Below, piece after piece: positions 41,301-49,374 of a stretch of DNA of 51,196 nucleotides. Origin of the DNA: an uncultured bacterium (lineage in GTDB: Bacteria; Verrucomicrobiota; Kiritimatiellia; RFP12; UBA1067). How positions within the stretch are numbered: position 1 is the first letter of the stretch; each line of letters opens with the position of its first letter. The stretch is from assembly GCA_902800055.1 (NCBI GenBank), contig CADCCW010000009.1, forward strand, positions 1 through 51,196, given 5' to 3'. The position numbers and the translations under genes are program-made. The notes under the pieces are model-generated. The model saw only the letters and a list, made by a program, of their open reading frames with translations. It was not told the origin of the DNA and searched no databases.

Positions 41301-44300
41301 AGGCGGGCTCGCCTTCGACGAGGTCCTTGGTGAAGTTCCAGGCAAGGCGGTTGTAGCACGGCGCCTCGGTCATGCGCGGATAGGCGGTGGAGGCGGACCG
41401 TCCGCGCAGCAGCGCCAGTTCCTCGTCGAGGAGCGTCGGAACCTGGTTCGCGAAGCAGAAGGTGGAGCTCGGCAGATTGATGGTGCTGTCTTCGCGGCCG
41501 TCGAGGGACTGCTGCGATACGAGCGGGTTCTTCGCGTCGGAATACGCCTCGGCGCCGAGCAGCGAGTAGAACTCGCCCATGCGCGTCTGCGCGAGGAGCA
41601 TCTGCTTGGACATGTCCACGCTCGGCGTGCCGGAAGACTGCAAGACCATCTCGGCGCGGTTGAAGAGCGTCTGGTAGAGTTCGAGGAGCCCAACCTCGGC
41701 GAGGTTGTCGTTGTTGAGCGCGACGTCGCCCTGGTAGGGCCGGCCGATTTCCTCGAGCATGGAAATCCAGGAATCGGCCTTCTGCTGGTAGAAGTCCTCC
41801 ACGCGCTGGGCGAATGGCGTGACCTCGTTGAGCACGCGCTGGAGCCACCCTTCCGCGAGCTGTTCCGGCGCCCAGTCGCTCCAGCCGGTGCCGACAGTAG
41901 CGGCGACAAGCGTACCGGGCTTTGCGCGGTAGTGGAGGGTGTAGTAGGTGTTCACGTACTCGTCGGGCCGCGCGCCGTTCGCACCGAGGAGGATAGAGTA
42001 AAGCCCCGAATCAGCGCGGTAGTACTCCCACGGAGCACTCGTGTAGTCCGAGGTGGAGAGTGTGCCGTCGGCGGCGGGCCTCGCGCGCCGCCACTCGAAC
42101 TCGAAGTTGTCGGTGGCGCTCCCGAGCGGCGTGCGGTACTGCAGCGTGAGCTGCTCGGAGAGCTTGTTGAGCGGATCGGTGAGCACCGCGATGCCGTCGG
42201 TGTAGAGTTTGGGCAGGACGCGCAACACCTTCATTGAAACCGGAAGGCCCGGCTTGACCTGGGTCTCGTCCGGATTGTCGTTTTCGATGAGCGTAACCCA
42301 GCCGGCTCCCGCGCCGTTCGCGACGAGCGCGTAGTGGTCGCGCGGCAGATATACCGTGATGGGCAGGCGCTCGGCGATGGTGGAGGTGAACTTCATCTCC
42401 ACGCTCAGGTAGCTACCTCCGTCGTTCTCGGTCTTCCAACCGAGCCCCGTGTACTCGGCAAGCCCGTCCTTCTCCCACTTCGTCGCCTTATCGGTCGTGG
42501 CCGTGCGCGGCAGCGTCTTCCAGCTGGTGCTGACGACCGTCCAGCCGCAGGTGGCGCACAGGTACTCCGCGCCGGCGATCGGGGGCATCGGCCCAGTGAC
42601 GAGCTGGAACTCGAATTCGAGCTCGCTCTTGACGCTGGAGACCACGAAGTTCGTCGTATCGAGCTTGTCTCTCCAGACCTCGAAGGCATGCTGCGAGGGG
42701 AAGGCGTAGGTCTTGCGGACGGCGTACTCCTTGGAATTGATCTCCAGGCCGGAGCGAGACGAGGGGACGACCTCTTCCTTCGCGAGGGAGTCGATGGCCC
42801 TGTCCCAGTCCTGCTTGTGGACGTCCGTGCTTTCAAGCGTGCAGATCGCCTTGAGCGCGGTGCGCTCCGCGTCCGTCAGCACGTTGAGCTGCAGGTAGGA
42901 GCCGCCCGACTCCTTGACCACGCGGCGGCCGAGGAGGCACACGCGGAACATCGGGTCGGCGTTCGTGTCGATGTAGAAGCGGTCGCTGATGGACGGCGGC
43001 AGCCCCGTGAAGTAGTACTTGCCCTTGCGCAGGGTCGTCGTTCCCGACGGACCGAGCTCAAACCCGTACTCGTCGGCGAAGTTCGAGTTGATCGGCAGCT
43101 CCTCCTCCGAGCACTGCACGACCGTCGGGTCGATGAGCTCGACGACGGTCTTGAGACCGTCGGACGGCGAAGGATAGGCAACGGCCATCGAGGCGGCGTT
43201 CCAGACCTCCGGCAGGCCATTCTCCGCCACCGTCAGCACCTGGCCGACGCACATCGTCGGCACCGAGTTGGTGTCCGGCCACTGCGCAAGCCACGTCCAC
43301 GGCATCGACTTGAAACCGTCCTTGAGGTCCGTGACCGACGGCGAAGGTATTTCGGTGCAGTTCATCCAGCCGACGATGGTTCCCGTCGGGAGCTGGGCGT
43401 CGCCGAGAGACGGGCAGTAGAAGCCCGGCTGCATCGGGTAGGAATAGACGGCAAAGGCCATGCCGTCGCGCCGCGCCCACATCTGGTTCTTGCGGTCGAC
43501 GTACGCCACGGCCGCGTCGTCGGCCATCATCGGCGAGACGGCGAAGTCGTTCTCCGTGCCCCAGCCCGGCACCTTGCCGATCGGTCCCGGCGGCAGCATC
43601 AGGTTGCCGACGGTGACATTTCTCACGAAATCGGAATGGGCGTCGTTTTGGGTGACGACGCGATAGGCCTGCATCGCACCCTTGCCGTTGCGCGAATACA
43701 TCACCATCACGACCGGTTCCGAGAGCCCCGCCTGGTTGAGGTCGTTTCTGAGCGCCCATGCCACGTATTCGCTCCCGTTCGCTTCGAGGAAGGCGTGTTC
43801 TTCGTTGGGATTGAAGCCGACCAGACCCTGCACGTTCTGGTAGTAGAGCTCCGGCGCCACGCCGCTGTCCGTCGCGAGGGCGAGGCTGAACGGTTTTGGC
43901 GCGCCGGCGCCGAGCGCCGCACAGTTCTTGCAGCGCAGCACGTTGCCCTTGACGCCGGTCGCGGTGCGTACCGTTCCGTCGGTGCCAACTGTCGCGAGGT
44001 CGTCGTCGGTGAAACTGAAGAAGAAGATGGCGTCGCTTTCCGATTCCGGCGCGGCCGTGTCTCCGTACCAGAGCGCGAGGTTGTCGAGCGCCACGTAGGT
44101 TGCCGCCGCGCCGCCCTCCGCCGCGCCGAAGGACGCGAGAATGCCGTGTCCGCGCGCCGGCAGCGGAACGTTCACGGCGACATTGTTCCACTGGCCTGCC
44201 TTGACGGTTTGATTGGTGATTGTCCCGTCAACCGCGAACGCCACCTGCCAGCCGTCCTCGCCGACGCGTTCGAGCCGCGCCTCGACGGTGCAGGCGGCGG

Positions 44301-46467
44301 TTCCGCTCCTGTCGCCGAAGGCCAGCCGGGCGAGACGCCCCGGCGTCGCCGGCTCGTCCGCCGGCACGTAGATCGAAAAGCCCGCGCGGATCGCCTCGGC
44401 CGTCGCGTCCACGACCGTTCCGGCGAGGTTAATGGATGCAATCGAGTTCGTCTCCTCCAGCAGCAGCGAGCGCCCGCTGCACGCGGTCATCGCCGGGTCG
44501 GCCGAGCCGAGCCCTGAGGAGAGGGCTATTTCGGGCAAAAGCCCTTCGGCCATCGTAGTCTCCCAGTTCGCGCAGTAGTTCTGCACGAGGGCGGGGTAGG
44601 TGACCGGAGCGGGCATGCCGTCGGCCTGGAAGTTAGCGCGCCACCACACCTGGATTTTCCCGCCGCTCGCGTTCACGGCGTAGATCGAGGATTCGAGGGC
44701 GGCGTACGGGTCGGCGCTCTCCGTCGCCGTTCCGTCCACGTTGCCGAACACCGACGACATGTCGGGCAGACCGGAGGAACCGGCGGGCGCGTGGTAGAGC
44801 CGAGGGTTCCAGTTGCGGCCAGGCGATTCAGGCAGGTAGATGAAGCCCGGGAGCTTGTCGTCCACGCGCTCGGACATCGTCCGCGCGTCCAGTCCGGCCT
44901 CGATCCCGAGGCGCGGCTTGATCTCGACGCCGACCGGCCAGTCGATGGTCCAGGGCGTCGTCACCGACTTGTCCCGGTAGTCCGTCATCTGCACCGGCAT
45001 GTACCACGGGCATCCGGCGCCGCTGTCGTTGGTGAGGCGAATGAGGATCTTGCCGCCGTTCCCGCCGCGGAGCGAGACTTCGCCCGTCTGCTCATCCACA
45101 GTCGCCGAAACGTTCTCGGGCATGCGGAACATGGTCGAAATCGCGTAGTTGGTCGGCACCAGGAACGGGCATCCGGGCGTCGAGTCCGACGGGGCGACCA
45201 CGACGCGGATCGGATTCGCCGGCCAGCTGACGAGGTACCAGTCGTGCTCGAAGTTCCAGCGCGTCTTCATCGGGTCGGCGGTCTGCCAGTAGATGTCGGC
45301 CTTCCACGGCATGGCGACGCCATCAGAGCTGGTGGTCACGTCCGTCGGCGCGATGGCGAAGATCTTGCCGTGGTCAGGATCCGTCACCTCCTCGCCTTCC
45401 GCTGCGGTGTACTGCTCGAGGTAAGGCGAATACGGGTCGGTGGAATCCTTCGAAAGCCCGGCGGCCACGACGGCGTAGAGGTTGGAGACGTTGTACCCGC
45501 CACCGGCCGGCTTCAGCGCGTCGCCGACTTCGGCGTACATCGTGTTGACCGTCGGCGGGCACACCTCCACTACGACGTGCGCGACCATGTGGTCCTTCGT
45601 CTCCGTGTCGTAGTAGGCGAGCACGAACTGCCCCTGCGGACATTCCATGGCCCCTGTCGTCTCGTTTACCGTGTAGCGGAAAGTCAGCATCTTGGACACC
45701 GACGGATTGTAGTCGAGGCCGTACACGACGTTCGACACGCCCGCCGACGTCGTCTGCCAGCGGCTCGAAAGCAGCTGGCTGTCGCCGAAGAACTTCACGA
45801 ACTTGCCCGAGAGGTCGACAAACGCCGCCGAGTTCGCCTCGTCCGCGCGCGTGGCGAAGATCCGGTACGGGCGCGACGACGACATGGCGCCGATCCTGAA
45901 AGTCTGCTCCTCGCGGGTTCCGTCCTTCCTCACCCACGTCACCGTAGTGGCGCCGCTCGCAATGAACATCAGCCGCTCGCCGGGATCCTTCGCCCCGGTG
46001 TCGAATGCGATGCGTCCCGCCGCGATCGCCTCGGCGTTTGCGGCAACCGTCTGCTGCCAGTCGAGGGAATCTTCGTCGGGGACGTCCTTGCAGAAGTCTC
46101 CGACTCTCGCGTTCGGCTTCTGTTCCGAGAGCGTGCGCCCGGCAGTCCACGCGGCGAGCGTCCAGGTCGTCTGCACGTCCTTGACGGAGGTTGCGGTCAC
46201 CGGCGACTCGGGGGCCACCGGGGCGCATGCAGCCGAAATCGGATAGGCCGCAATCGGCTGCACGAACTTGCCGCCGGTGTAGCTCGGCATCCACGTCGGC
46301 AAGCCCACCTCGCCGAGCGAGAGCTGCGTGTCCTGCGGAGCAGCCGCATTCGCAGCCGTCGCGGCCATCGCCGCGACTACGGCGAATGCGATGGTTGAAA
46401 AGTTGAAAGGTTGAAAAGTTGAAAAACAACTTTTCAATATTTCAGAAAGACTTCTTGCGAAGCGCAT
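38302..46467 (-). CDS. Giant secreted protein 2, paralog of giant 1, unknown function
   Basis: A 2721-residue protein. The ATG at 46467 is preferred (GGAGG 8 nt upstream) over one 45 nt earlier. Its signal peptide is interrupted by a repeat-encoded stretch (FSTFQPFNFST) before the hydrophobic core (IAFAVVAAMAATAANAAA). About 660-835 replaces the LamG-like domain of giant 1 with a related lectin-like beta domain. The conserved middle (EVTPFAQRVEDFYQQKADSW, AAQYPQGHGDAWGHYLSVIS) and the long helical part (LIAIYGTPFAGDIGPGGTYP) are close to giant 1, as is the end DIKLGIKAYSRQGN. An extra about 90-residue segment near 1270-1360 with a Cys pair (LCATCGWTV) is absent from giant 1. Function unknown. 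Confidence 0.85.
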   Translation of the reverse strand: MRFARSLSEILKSCFSTFQPFNFSTIAFAVVAAMAATAANAAAPQDTQLSLGEVGLPTWMPSYTGGKFVQPIAAYPISAACAPVAPESPVTATSVKDVQTTWTLAAWTAGRTLSEQKPNARVGDFCKDVPDEDSLDWQQTVAANAEAIAAGRIAFDTGAKDPGERLMFIASGATTVTWVRKDGTREEQTFRIGAMSSSRPYRIFATRADEANSAAFVDLSGKFVKFFGDSQLLSSRWQTTSAGVSNVVYGLDYNPSVSKMLTFRYTVNETTGAMECPQGQFVLAYYDTETKDHMVAHVVVEVCPPTVNTMYAEVGDALKPAGGGYNVSNLYAVVAAGLSKDSTDPYSPYLEQYTAAEGEEVTDPDHGKIFAIAPTDVTTSSDGVAMPWKADIYWQTADPMKTRWNFEHDWYLVSWPANPIRVVVAPSDSTPGCPFLVPTNYAISTMFRMPENVSATVDEQTGEVSLRGGNGGKILIRLTNDSGAGCPWYMPVQMTDYRDKSVTTPWTIDWPVGVEIKPRLGIEAGLDARTMSERVDDKLPGFIYLPESPGRNWNPRLYHAPAGSSGLPDMSSVFGNVDGTATESADPYAALESSIYAVNASGGKIQVWWRANFQADGMPAPVTYPALVQNYCANWETTMAEGLLPEIALSSGLGSADPAMTACSGRSLLLEETNSIASINLAGTVVDATAEAIRAGFSIYVPADEPATPGRLARLAFGDRSGTAACTVEARLERVGEDGWQVAFAVDGTITNQTVKAGQWNNVAVNVPLPARGHGILASFGAAEGGAAATYVALDNLALWYGDTAAPESESDAIFFFSFTDDDLATVGTDGTVRTATGVKGNVLRCKNCAALGAGAPKPFSLALATDSGVAPELYYQNVQGLVGFNPNEEHAFLEANGSEYVAWALRNDLNQAGLSEPVVMVMYSRNGKGAMQAYRVVTQNDAHSDFVRNVTVGNLMLPPGPIGKVPGWGTENDFAVSPMMADDAAVAYVDRKNQMWARRDGMAFAVYSYPMQPGFYCPSLGDAQLPTGTIVGWMNCTEIPSPSVTDLKDGFKSMPWTWLAQWPDTNSVPTMCVGQVLTVAENGLPEVWNAASMAVAYPSPSDGLKTVVELIDPTVVQCSEEELPINSNFADEYGFELGPSGTTTLRKGKYYFTGLPPSISDRFYIDTNADPMFRVCLLGRRVVKESGGSYLQLNVLTDAERTALKAICTLESTDVHKQDWDRAIDSLAKEEVVPSSRSGLEINSKEYAVRKTYAFPSQHAFEVWRDKLDTTNFVVSSVKSELEFEFQLVTGPMPPIAGAEYLCATCGWTVVSTSWKTLPRTATTDKATKWEKDGLAEYTGLGWKTENDGGSYLSVEMKFTSTIAERLPITVYLPRDHYALVANGAGAGWVTLIENDNPDETQVKPGLPVSMKVLRVLPKLYTDGIAVLTDPLNKLSEQLTLQYRTPLGSATDNFEFEWRRARPAADGTLSTSDYTSAPWEYYRADSGLYSILLGANGARPDEYVNTYYTLHYRAKPGTLVAATVGTGWSDWAPEQLAEGWLQRVLNEVTPFAQRVEDFYQQKADSWISMLEEIGRPYQGDVALNNDNLAEVGLLELYQTLFNRAEMVLQSSGTPSVDMSKQMLLAQTRMGEFYSLLGAEAYSDAKNPLVSQQSLDGREDSTINLPSSTFCFANQVPTLLDEELALLRGRSASTAYPRMTEAPCYNRLAWNFTKDLVEGEPAYVANYGIRARDGVLDVNCAAAQYPQGHGDAWGHYLSVISGYYRLLRNPLFDWTAAMGEMLMDQKLTNVDYQDEEKFADAVSKLARAGLDVMDLTVRKQYRDNDGAADGYRDSNTEQAFGYGEWATRTGLAAAYGWMTVNALLPTNDAPYKSFTDKGIMKIDRTTAAQLPVICDVVRSVENRLAATDAGMNPLGLSEDAIPFDIDPDRLAQKDSHFEQILERAEKALANCKTALDYANRYGNRISMLSREETSLIDEIAEQEFAYNSQLIAIYGTPFAGDIGPGGTYPQGYEGPDLYNYNYMDLEPYGLDELSTAFTNSWTLKWGNATGFCDLKIEKDAKGNLYLQGYDLKMNVNDLTGDFDGDTLAAVLPYLPASVRKILSGTGKQSAPIEYSISYNVSEGGIRAKPVTITGVRATEGSIQAAYRKYLIAYKEVEAALFEVDMKWLVMNEAWDKLKIKLGMHLPQTILSTMFSEIGLGTAIAIKDAALQTAKDAYEHEYKVQSLTAASIPIVTGAGATFVASPRSVAAAAATPGLLAAFTGTLGAINTVRTVKTKLESAKVVLDIVSGVYGLANTIYDSIIELRDNLLTAALGYDGAVVAATEKYAALAAAEAAYRAEVYKGEMLQDERAAWRRKIASRATMRRYLDMYSRVERNAALAKYSTSFDTAQRYVWELAKVYDYETGLLSTDPQSGKKFLADIVATRSLGQEGVTIDSSTTDGGLWDVVTRMKANWNNLKGRLGINNADKPEKWFSLRYELFRIRPDAEGDGAWRRELKKYWVDDLRDNADFVRHCQPLASEAVVRKEPGLVIPFSTSINNAENFFGKTLQGGESQFSSADYATKIAAVGVDFPGYDRLTTQTADGLAVEPNVYLVPVGSDYMRAPAGNERKLVKWNVVDQVLPLPYSIGSTQLDDVLWISSFSGLDGTSDSVATIRRHSTLRVGDSFKSTRLVGRSVWNDRWLLVIPASSLNQNREKALEKFIDGISDIKLGIKAYSRQGN
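46391..46437 (-). repeat. 8-base repeat array and hairpin inside the signal-peptide codons of giant 2
   Basis: Units in the stop-free orientation encode FSTFQPFNFST. The coding-strand 5' part forms a perfect 11-bp hairpin (TTGAAAAGTTG / CAACTTTTCAA, 46411-46437, 5-nt A loop) near the start of the mRNA's coding region. Confidence 0.85.
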
Positions 46468-46516
46468 TGATTTGCCCTCCTTGCGAAATTTAATCTGATT
46501 CTTTAGATTCATAATC

Positions 46517-46555
46517 GTTCAACTTTTCAACTGTTCAACTTTTCAACCTTTCAAC
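46517..46555 (-). repeat. 8-base repeat array upstream of giant 2
   Basis: Five units of TTGAAAAG type on the minus strand, with variants. The TGA stop of the upstream gene is formed by the first unit (CGT-TGA-AAG). The 50 nt between it and the giant 2 start is AT-rich. Confidence 0.85.
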
Positions 46556-48836
46556 GGGCGGAGCCCACGAACGGGAAGAACGTCACCTTCACCCCGTCCG
46601 GCTCCGATGCGGGCGCCCGCACGTACTCCCCTTTCCGGCAGTACTGGATCACCCCCGGGATTCTAAGCCCGCGCGCCCCTTCCTTCTTGCTCGTGATCAG
46701 AGCGAAGCCGTCGGACGGCGCAGGGTCCGAGCCGATCTTCTGCCCGCGCTGCACGTTGTCCGTAGTGCCCAAGTCGACGCGGTTCTTCGAGAACACATTT
46801 ACGCCGCCGCCCCTGAGGAGCGTCAGCGTCTCGCGCTCGCCGACCACGACCGGCGAGACGTCCACCGGACCGGCGCCGGGCGCCGTCACCGTGCCCGCCA
46901 CCTCCAACTGCGAAATCGTCACGTTGTTCGCCGCGAGCGCGTTTTCCGTGACCAGGTTTCCGACGCGCGGATTCGTCCCCGCGGCCTCTGCCACCAGCGC
47001 GCGGTTGACCACCGCGACCGGGCGGATCTCGCGCCGCGGCTTCAGTTCGATCGCCTGCCCCGCGTTTTCGCCGATCGCCACGCCCACGTGCGAGACAAGG
47101 CCTGTCGCGATAAGCGCCGCGAGCGTCTCGTCGCCGAACATCGCCATGAAGCTGCCGTCCTTGTTGACCGTCACCGTCTGGTTGTCGATTTGCCAGACCG
47201 GCGTCGTCGCCGACTCGTCGTCGTACACCCTGAAGTGCATCGTCTTCGTGTACTTCTGCGTGTCGGTAGCCGGAGTGTCCGTTCCGAGCAAGGTCAGCTG
47301 CCCGCGATAGACGAGCTTCGCGATGCTGCCCTCCGGCGGCGCCCAGTGCGCGTAGAGCGTCGCGTCCGTCGAAAGTCCCGGTAGGGATCCCGGAATGAGC
47401 GCGCCGCTCCCGTCGAAGACCTGCACGCCGTTCTCCGTGAAGTAGCCGAGGAAGATGTAGTCGCCTGAACGGGTCGGAACCGGCGCGGCATCCCCCGCCT
47501 CCCCTTCCACATAGACGGCCGAGCCGACTGTCGCGTCCGTCGAAACGAAGGTGACGGCATGCGTCGGCGCCCAGTGCGCATGGAGCGTCAATTCCGGGTA
47601 ATAGCCCCAGGTGGAATTGACAGGCGTCCCGTCCGCATTGAAGAACTTGGTCCCGGAAGTCGCATCCGTCCAGTAGCCTTGGAAACTGAAGTTGGCCTTC
47701 ACCAGCACCGAAACCGATTCGACGGCATCGCCCTGACGGACGAGATCCCTGCTCACCGTGGAGCCGTCGGCCTTGAGCGTCAGGTAGAATGATACGCTCA
47801 CCGGCTCCCAGTGCGCGTAAAGCGTCATGTCCTGGGTGGAATCCCACACGCTCGCCACTGGATCGAGGTTTTCGTCATAGACCATCGTGCCGCCTTCGGG
47901 ATCCGTCCAGTAGCCTGCGAAGTTCCAATCGGTCTTTGCCGTCGCGGGTGCGGCGGGAAGAGCCAGGCCCTTTTGCGCGACGGCAGTTCCGACTTCGACC
48001 AGGCCCGCTCCTACGTCCGACATGAACGTGAGGTTGGAAAGCCGCAGCCAATGCGCATAGAGCGTCACGTTCTCGGCGTACGGCCAAACGCTAAAGGCGA
48101 CACAGTTGAGGCTTGCGTCGTAGATTTGCGTCCCGCCCGACGCTTCCGTATAGTAGCCGAGAAAGACATAGCCTGTGTATTCGGCAGGAGAAGGCGCAGC
48201 CGGCGGAGCGAACGCGAGCGACGCCGACCTGGTCTGATCTGCGACATTCGCGCTTGAGTTGTGCTTGAACGTGACTGTGGTATTGACCACTTCATTTTCG
48301 GAGCCTGAAAGCGCCGTCACCTCGGAAGGAATGCGCGCCGGCGATGCGGTCAGCGTTGCCGTTGACATCTTATAGAGGCTGCCGGCGTTGCCCTGGCTTC
48401 CGCCATTTCCGCCGGTGCCGCCCGCGCCCGTCTTCGAGTATCCATAATCGGAGTCGTAGTTGTCATGATAAGTACTCGCTTCGCCGTCACCCCTCGTGCC
48501 GCCGCCGCCGGAATAACCGCCGCCACCGTTGCCGCCCTGGCCGCCGTCGACGCTAGAACTGTAGAAGCTTTTTTCGTTGTCGGTAACGACAAACGAACCG
48601 CTGCCGCCGCCGCCGCCGGCACCGCCGCCGCCGCCGCCGCCGCCGATGGACATTGCAGCGCCGCCGCCACCGCCGCCGCCGCCGCCACCGCCGCCGCCGG
48701 AATACCAGTCGTCATTGCTGGTCTCGTTATGACCGTAGCCACCCCATGATCCGCTGGCGGAGCCGGCTGCACCGGACGAGCCACCTCTCACTTCCACGGT
48801 AACAGTGCCGAGGATGTACACGCTTCCGCACGACAC
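46551..48836 (-). CDS. Gly-rich InlB-repeat fibre-like protein, 3' part of a frameshifted gene (FG-end family)
   Basis: This open frame (about 761 aa from the GTG at 48836; it stays open up to about 48997) is the continuation of the protein begun at 49330. It has a poly-glycine region (up to 13 Gly in a row), then four InlB/Listeria-Bacteroides type repeats (GYVFLGYYTEASGG...YAHW, NFAGYWTD...YAHW, SFQGYWTD...HAHW, YIFLGYFTE...YAHW). A tail-fibre-like domain follows (LVYRGQLTLLGTD ... VVNRALVAEAAG), and the end is KVTFFPFVGSAR, of the shared FG type. The stop TGA is made by a repeat unit. The missing N-terminus (signal peptide) is in the other frame. Probably a surface protein. Confidence 0.7.
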   Translation of the reverse strand: MSCGSVYILGTVTVEVRGGSSGAAGSASGSWGGYGHNETSNDDWYSGGGGGGGGGGGGGAAMSIGGGGGGGGAGGGGGSGSFVVTDNEKSFYSSSVDGGQGGNGGGGYSGGGGTRGDGEASTYHDNYDSDYGYSKTGAGGTGGNGGSQGNAGSLYKMSTATLTASPARIPSEVTALSGSENEVVNTTVTFKHNSSANVADQTRSASLAFAPPAAPSPAEYTGYVFLGYYTEASGGTQIYDASLNCVAFSVWPYAENVTLYAHWLRLSNLTFMSDVGAGLVEVGTAVAQKGLALPAAPATAKTDWNFAGYWTDPEGGTMVYDENLDPVASVWDSTQDMTLYAHWEPVSVSFYLTLKADGSTVSRDLVRQGDAVESVSVLVKANFSFQGYWTDATSGTKFFNADGTPVNSTWGYYPELTLHAHWAPTHAVTFVSTDATVGSAVYVEGEAGDAAPVPTRSGDYIFLGYFTENGVQVFDGSGALIPGSLPGLSTDATLYAHWAPPEGSIAKLVYRGQLTLLGTDTPATDTQKYTKTMHFRVYDDESATTPVWQIDNQTVTVNKDGSFMAMFGDETLAALIATGLVSHVGVAIGENAGQAIELKPRREIRPVAVVNRALVAEAAGTNPRVGNLVTENALAANNVTISQLEVAGTVTAPGAGPVDVSPVVVGERETLTLLRGGGVNVFSKNRVDLGTTDNVQRGQKIGSDPAPSDGFALITSKKEGARGLRIPGVIQYCRKGEYVRAPASEPDGVKVTFFPFVGSAR
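48602..48700 (-). repeat. GCC/CCG microsatellite encoding poly-glycine
   Basis: Almost uninterrupted CCG triplets on the plus strand in two blocks, coding for Gly runs. Slippage in steps of three would change glycine number without shifting the frame. Confidence 0.85.
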
Positions 48837-49330
48837 GCCGGGCGAACCGTCGCCGCCCGTGCCGCCATCGGTTCCGTTTGCCGGGTATTCATCGTTGTCG
48901 CCATCGGCCCGCGGGCCACTTGTCCCACCACCCGCGCCGCCGCTTGCACCCGTGCCGCCGTTGCCGCCGATGCCGGCGCCCGCGCCGCCGCCCTTCCATT
49001 GCCGCCGTTATCGCCGTTGCCGCCCACGGCAACCAGCTTGCCTTCGCCGGTGATGTAGAGCGTCGCGGTCCGGGGGACGTAGATGGCAGGCACCCCGAAG
49101 GTTTGGCCGCTCGCGTCTGCGCCATACACCGTAAGCGTAACACCTTTCTTTATATTGATAACCGCTCTCGTGTTGCCCGGCACGTTGATCGGGCTTTGGC
49201 CTGTCGTGCCATACCAGGTGGTATTGGCGTCGATGGTCAAGACCTCCTTGTCGGAGAGATCCTTCACTGTCGCCGCCGAAGCGGAGATCGCGGCGACCGT
49301 CGCCAGTATTGCCAAAATCGATTTTTTCAT
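48788..49330 (-). CDS. Exported Gly-rich protein, 5' part of a frameshifted gene
   Basis: The first about 110 residues are real: a signal peptide (SILAILATVAAISASA) and a beta domain (KEVLTIDANTTWYGTTGQSP ... RAVINIKKGVTLTVYGADAS ... LVAVGGNGDNGGNG). After base about 48997 the frame turns into unlikely Ala/Arg-rich sequence and stops at 48788. Reading one base back gives GKGGGAGAGIGGNGGTGASG and joins the frame of the 3' part without a stop. A lost A in a short A run (48995-48996 region) would explain it. Either a pseudogene, a phase-variable site or an assembly error. The ATG at 49330 has AAAGGA 9 nt upstream, next to a repeat array. Confidence 0.65.
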   Translation of the reverse strand: MKKSILAILATVAAISASAATVKDLSDKEVLTIDANTTWYGTTGQSPINVPGNTRAVINIKKGVTLTVYGADASGQTFGVPAIYVPRTATLYITGEGKLVAVGGNGDNGGNGRAAARAPASAATAARVQAAARVVGQVARGPMATTMNTRQTEPMAARAATVRPACRAEACTSSALLPWK

Positions 49331-49340
49331 CAGCTGATTC

Positions 49341-49372
49341 CTTTCAACTTTTCAACCGTTCAACTTTTCAAC
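49341..49372 (-). repeat. 8-base repeat array before the Gly-rich gene
   Basis: Four units (CTTTTCAA/CCGTTCAA on the plus strand), the minus strand giving TTGAAAAG. It fills the gap between the two genes; the first base pairs after it give the AAAGGA ribosome-binding sequence. Confidence 0.85.
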
Positions 49373-49374
49373 AC

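Noticed and set aside
48985..49000. Programmed -1 frameshift in the Gly-rich gene
   Set aside because: No slippery heptamer or downstream stem-loop is evident at GGAAGGG; a simple deletion is likelier.
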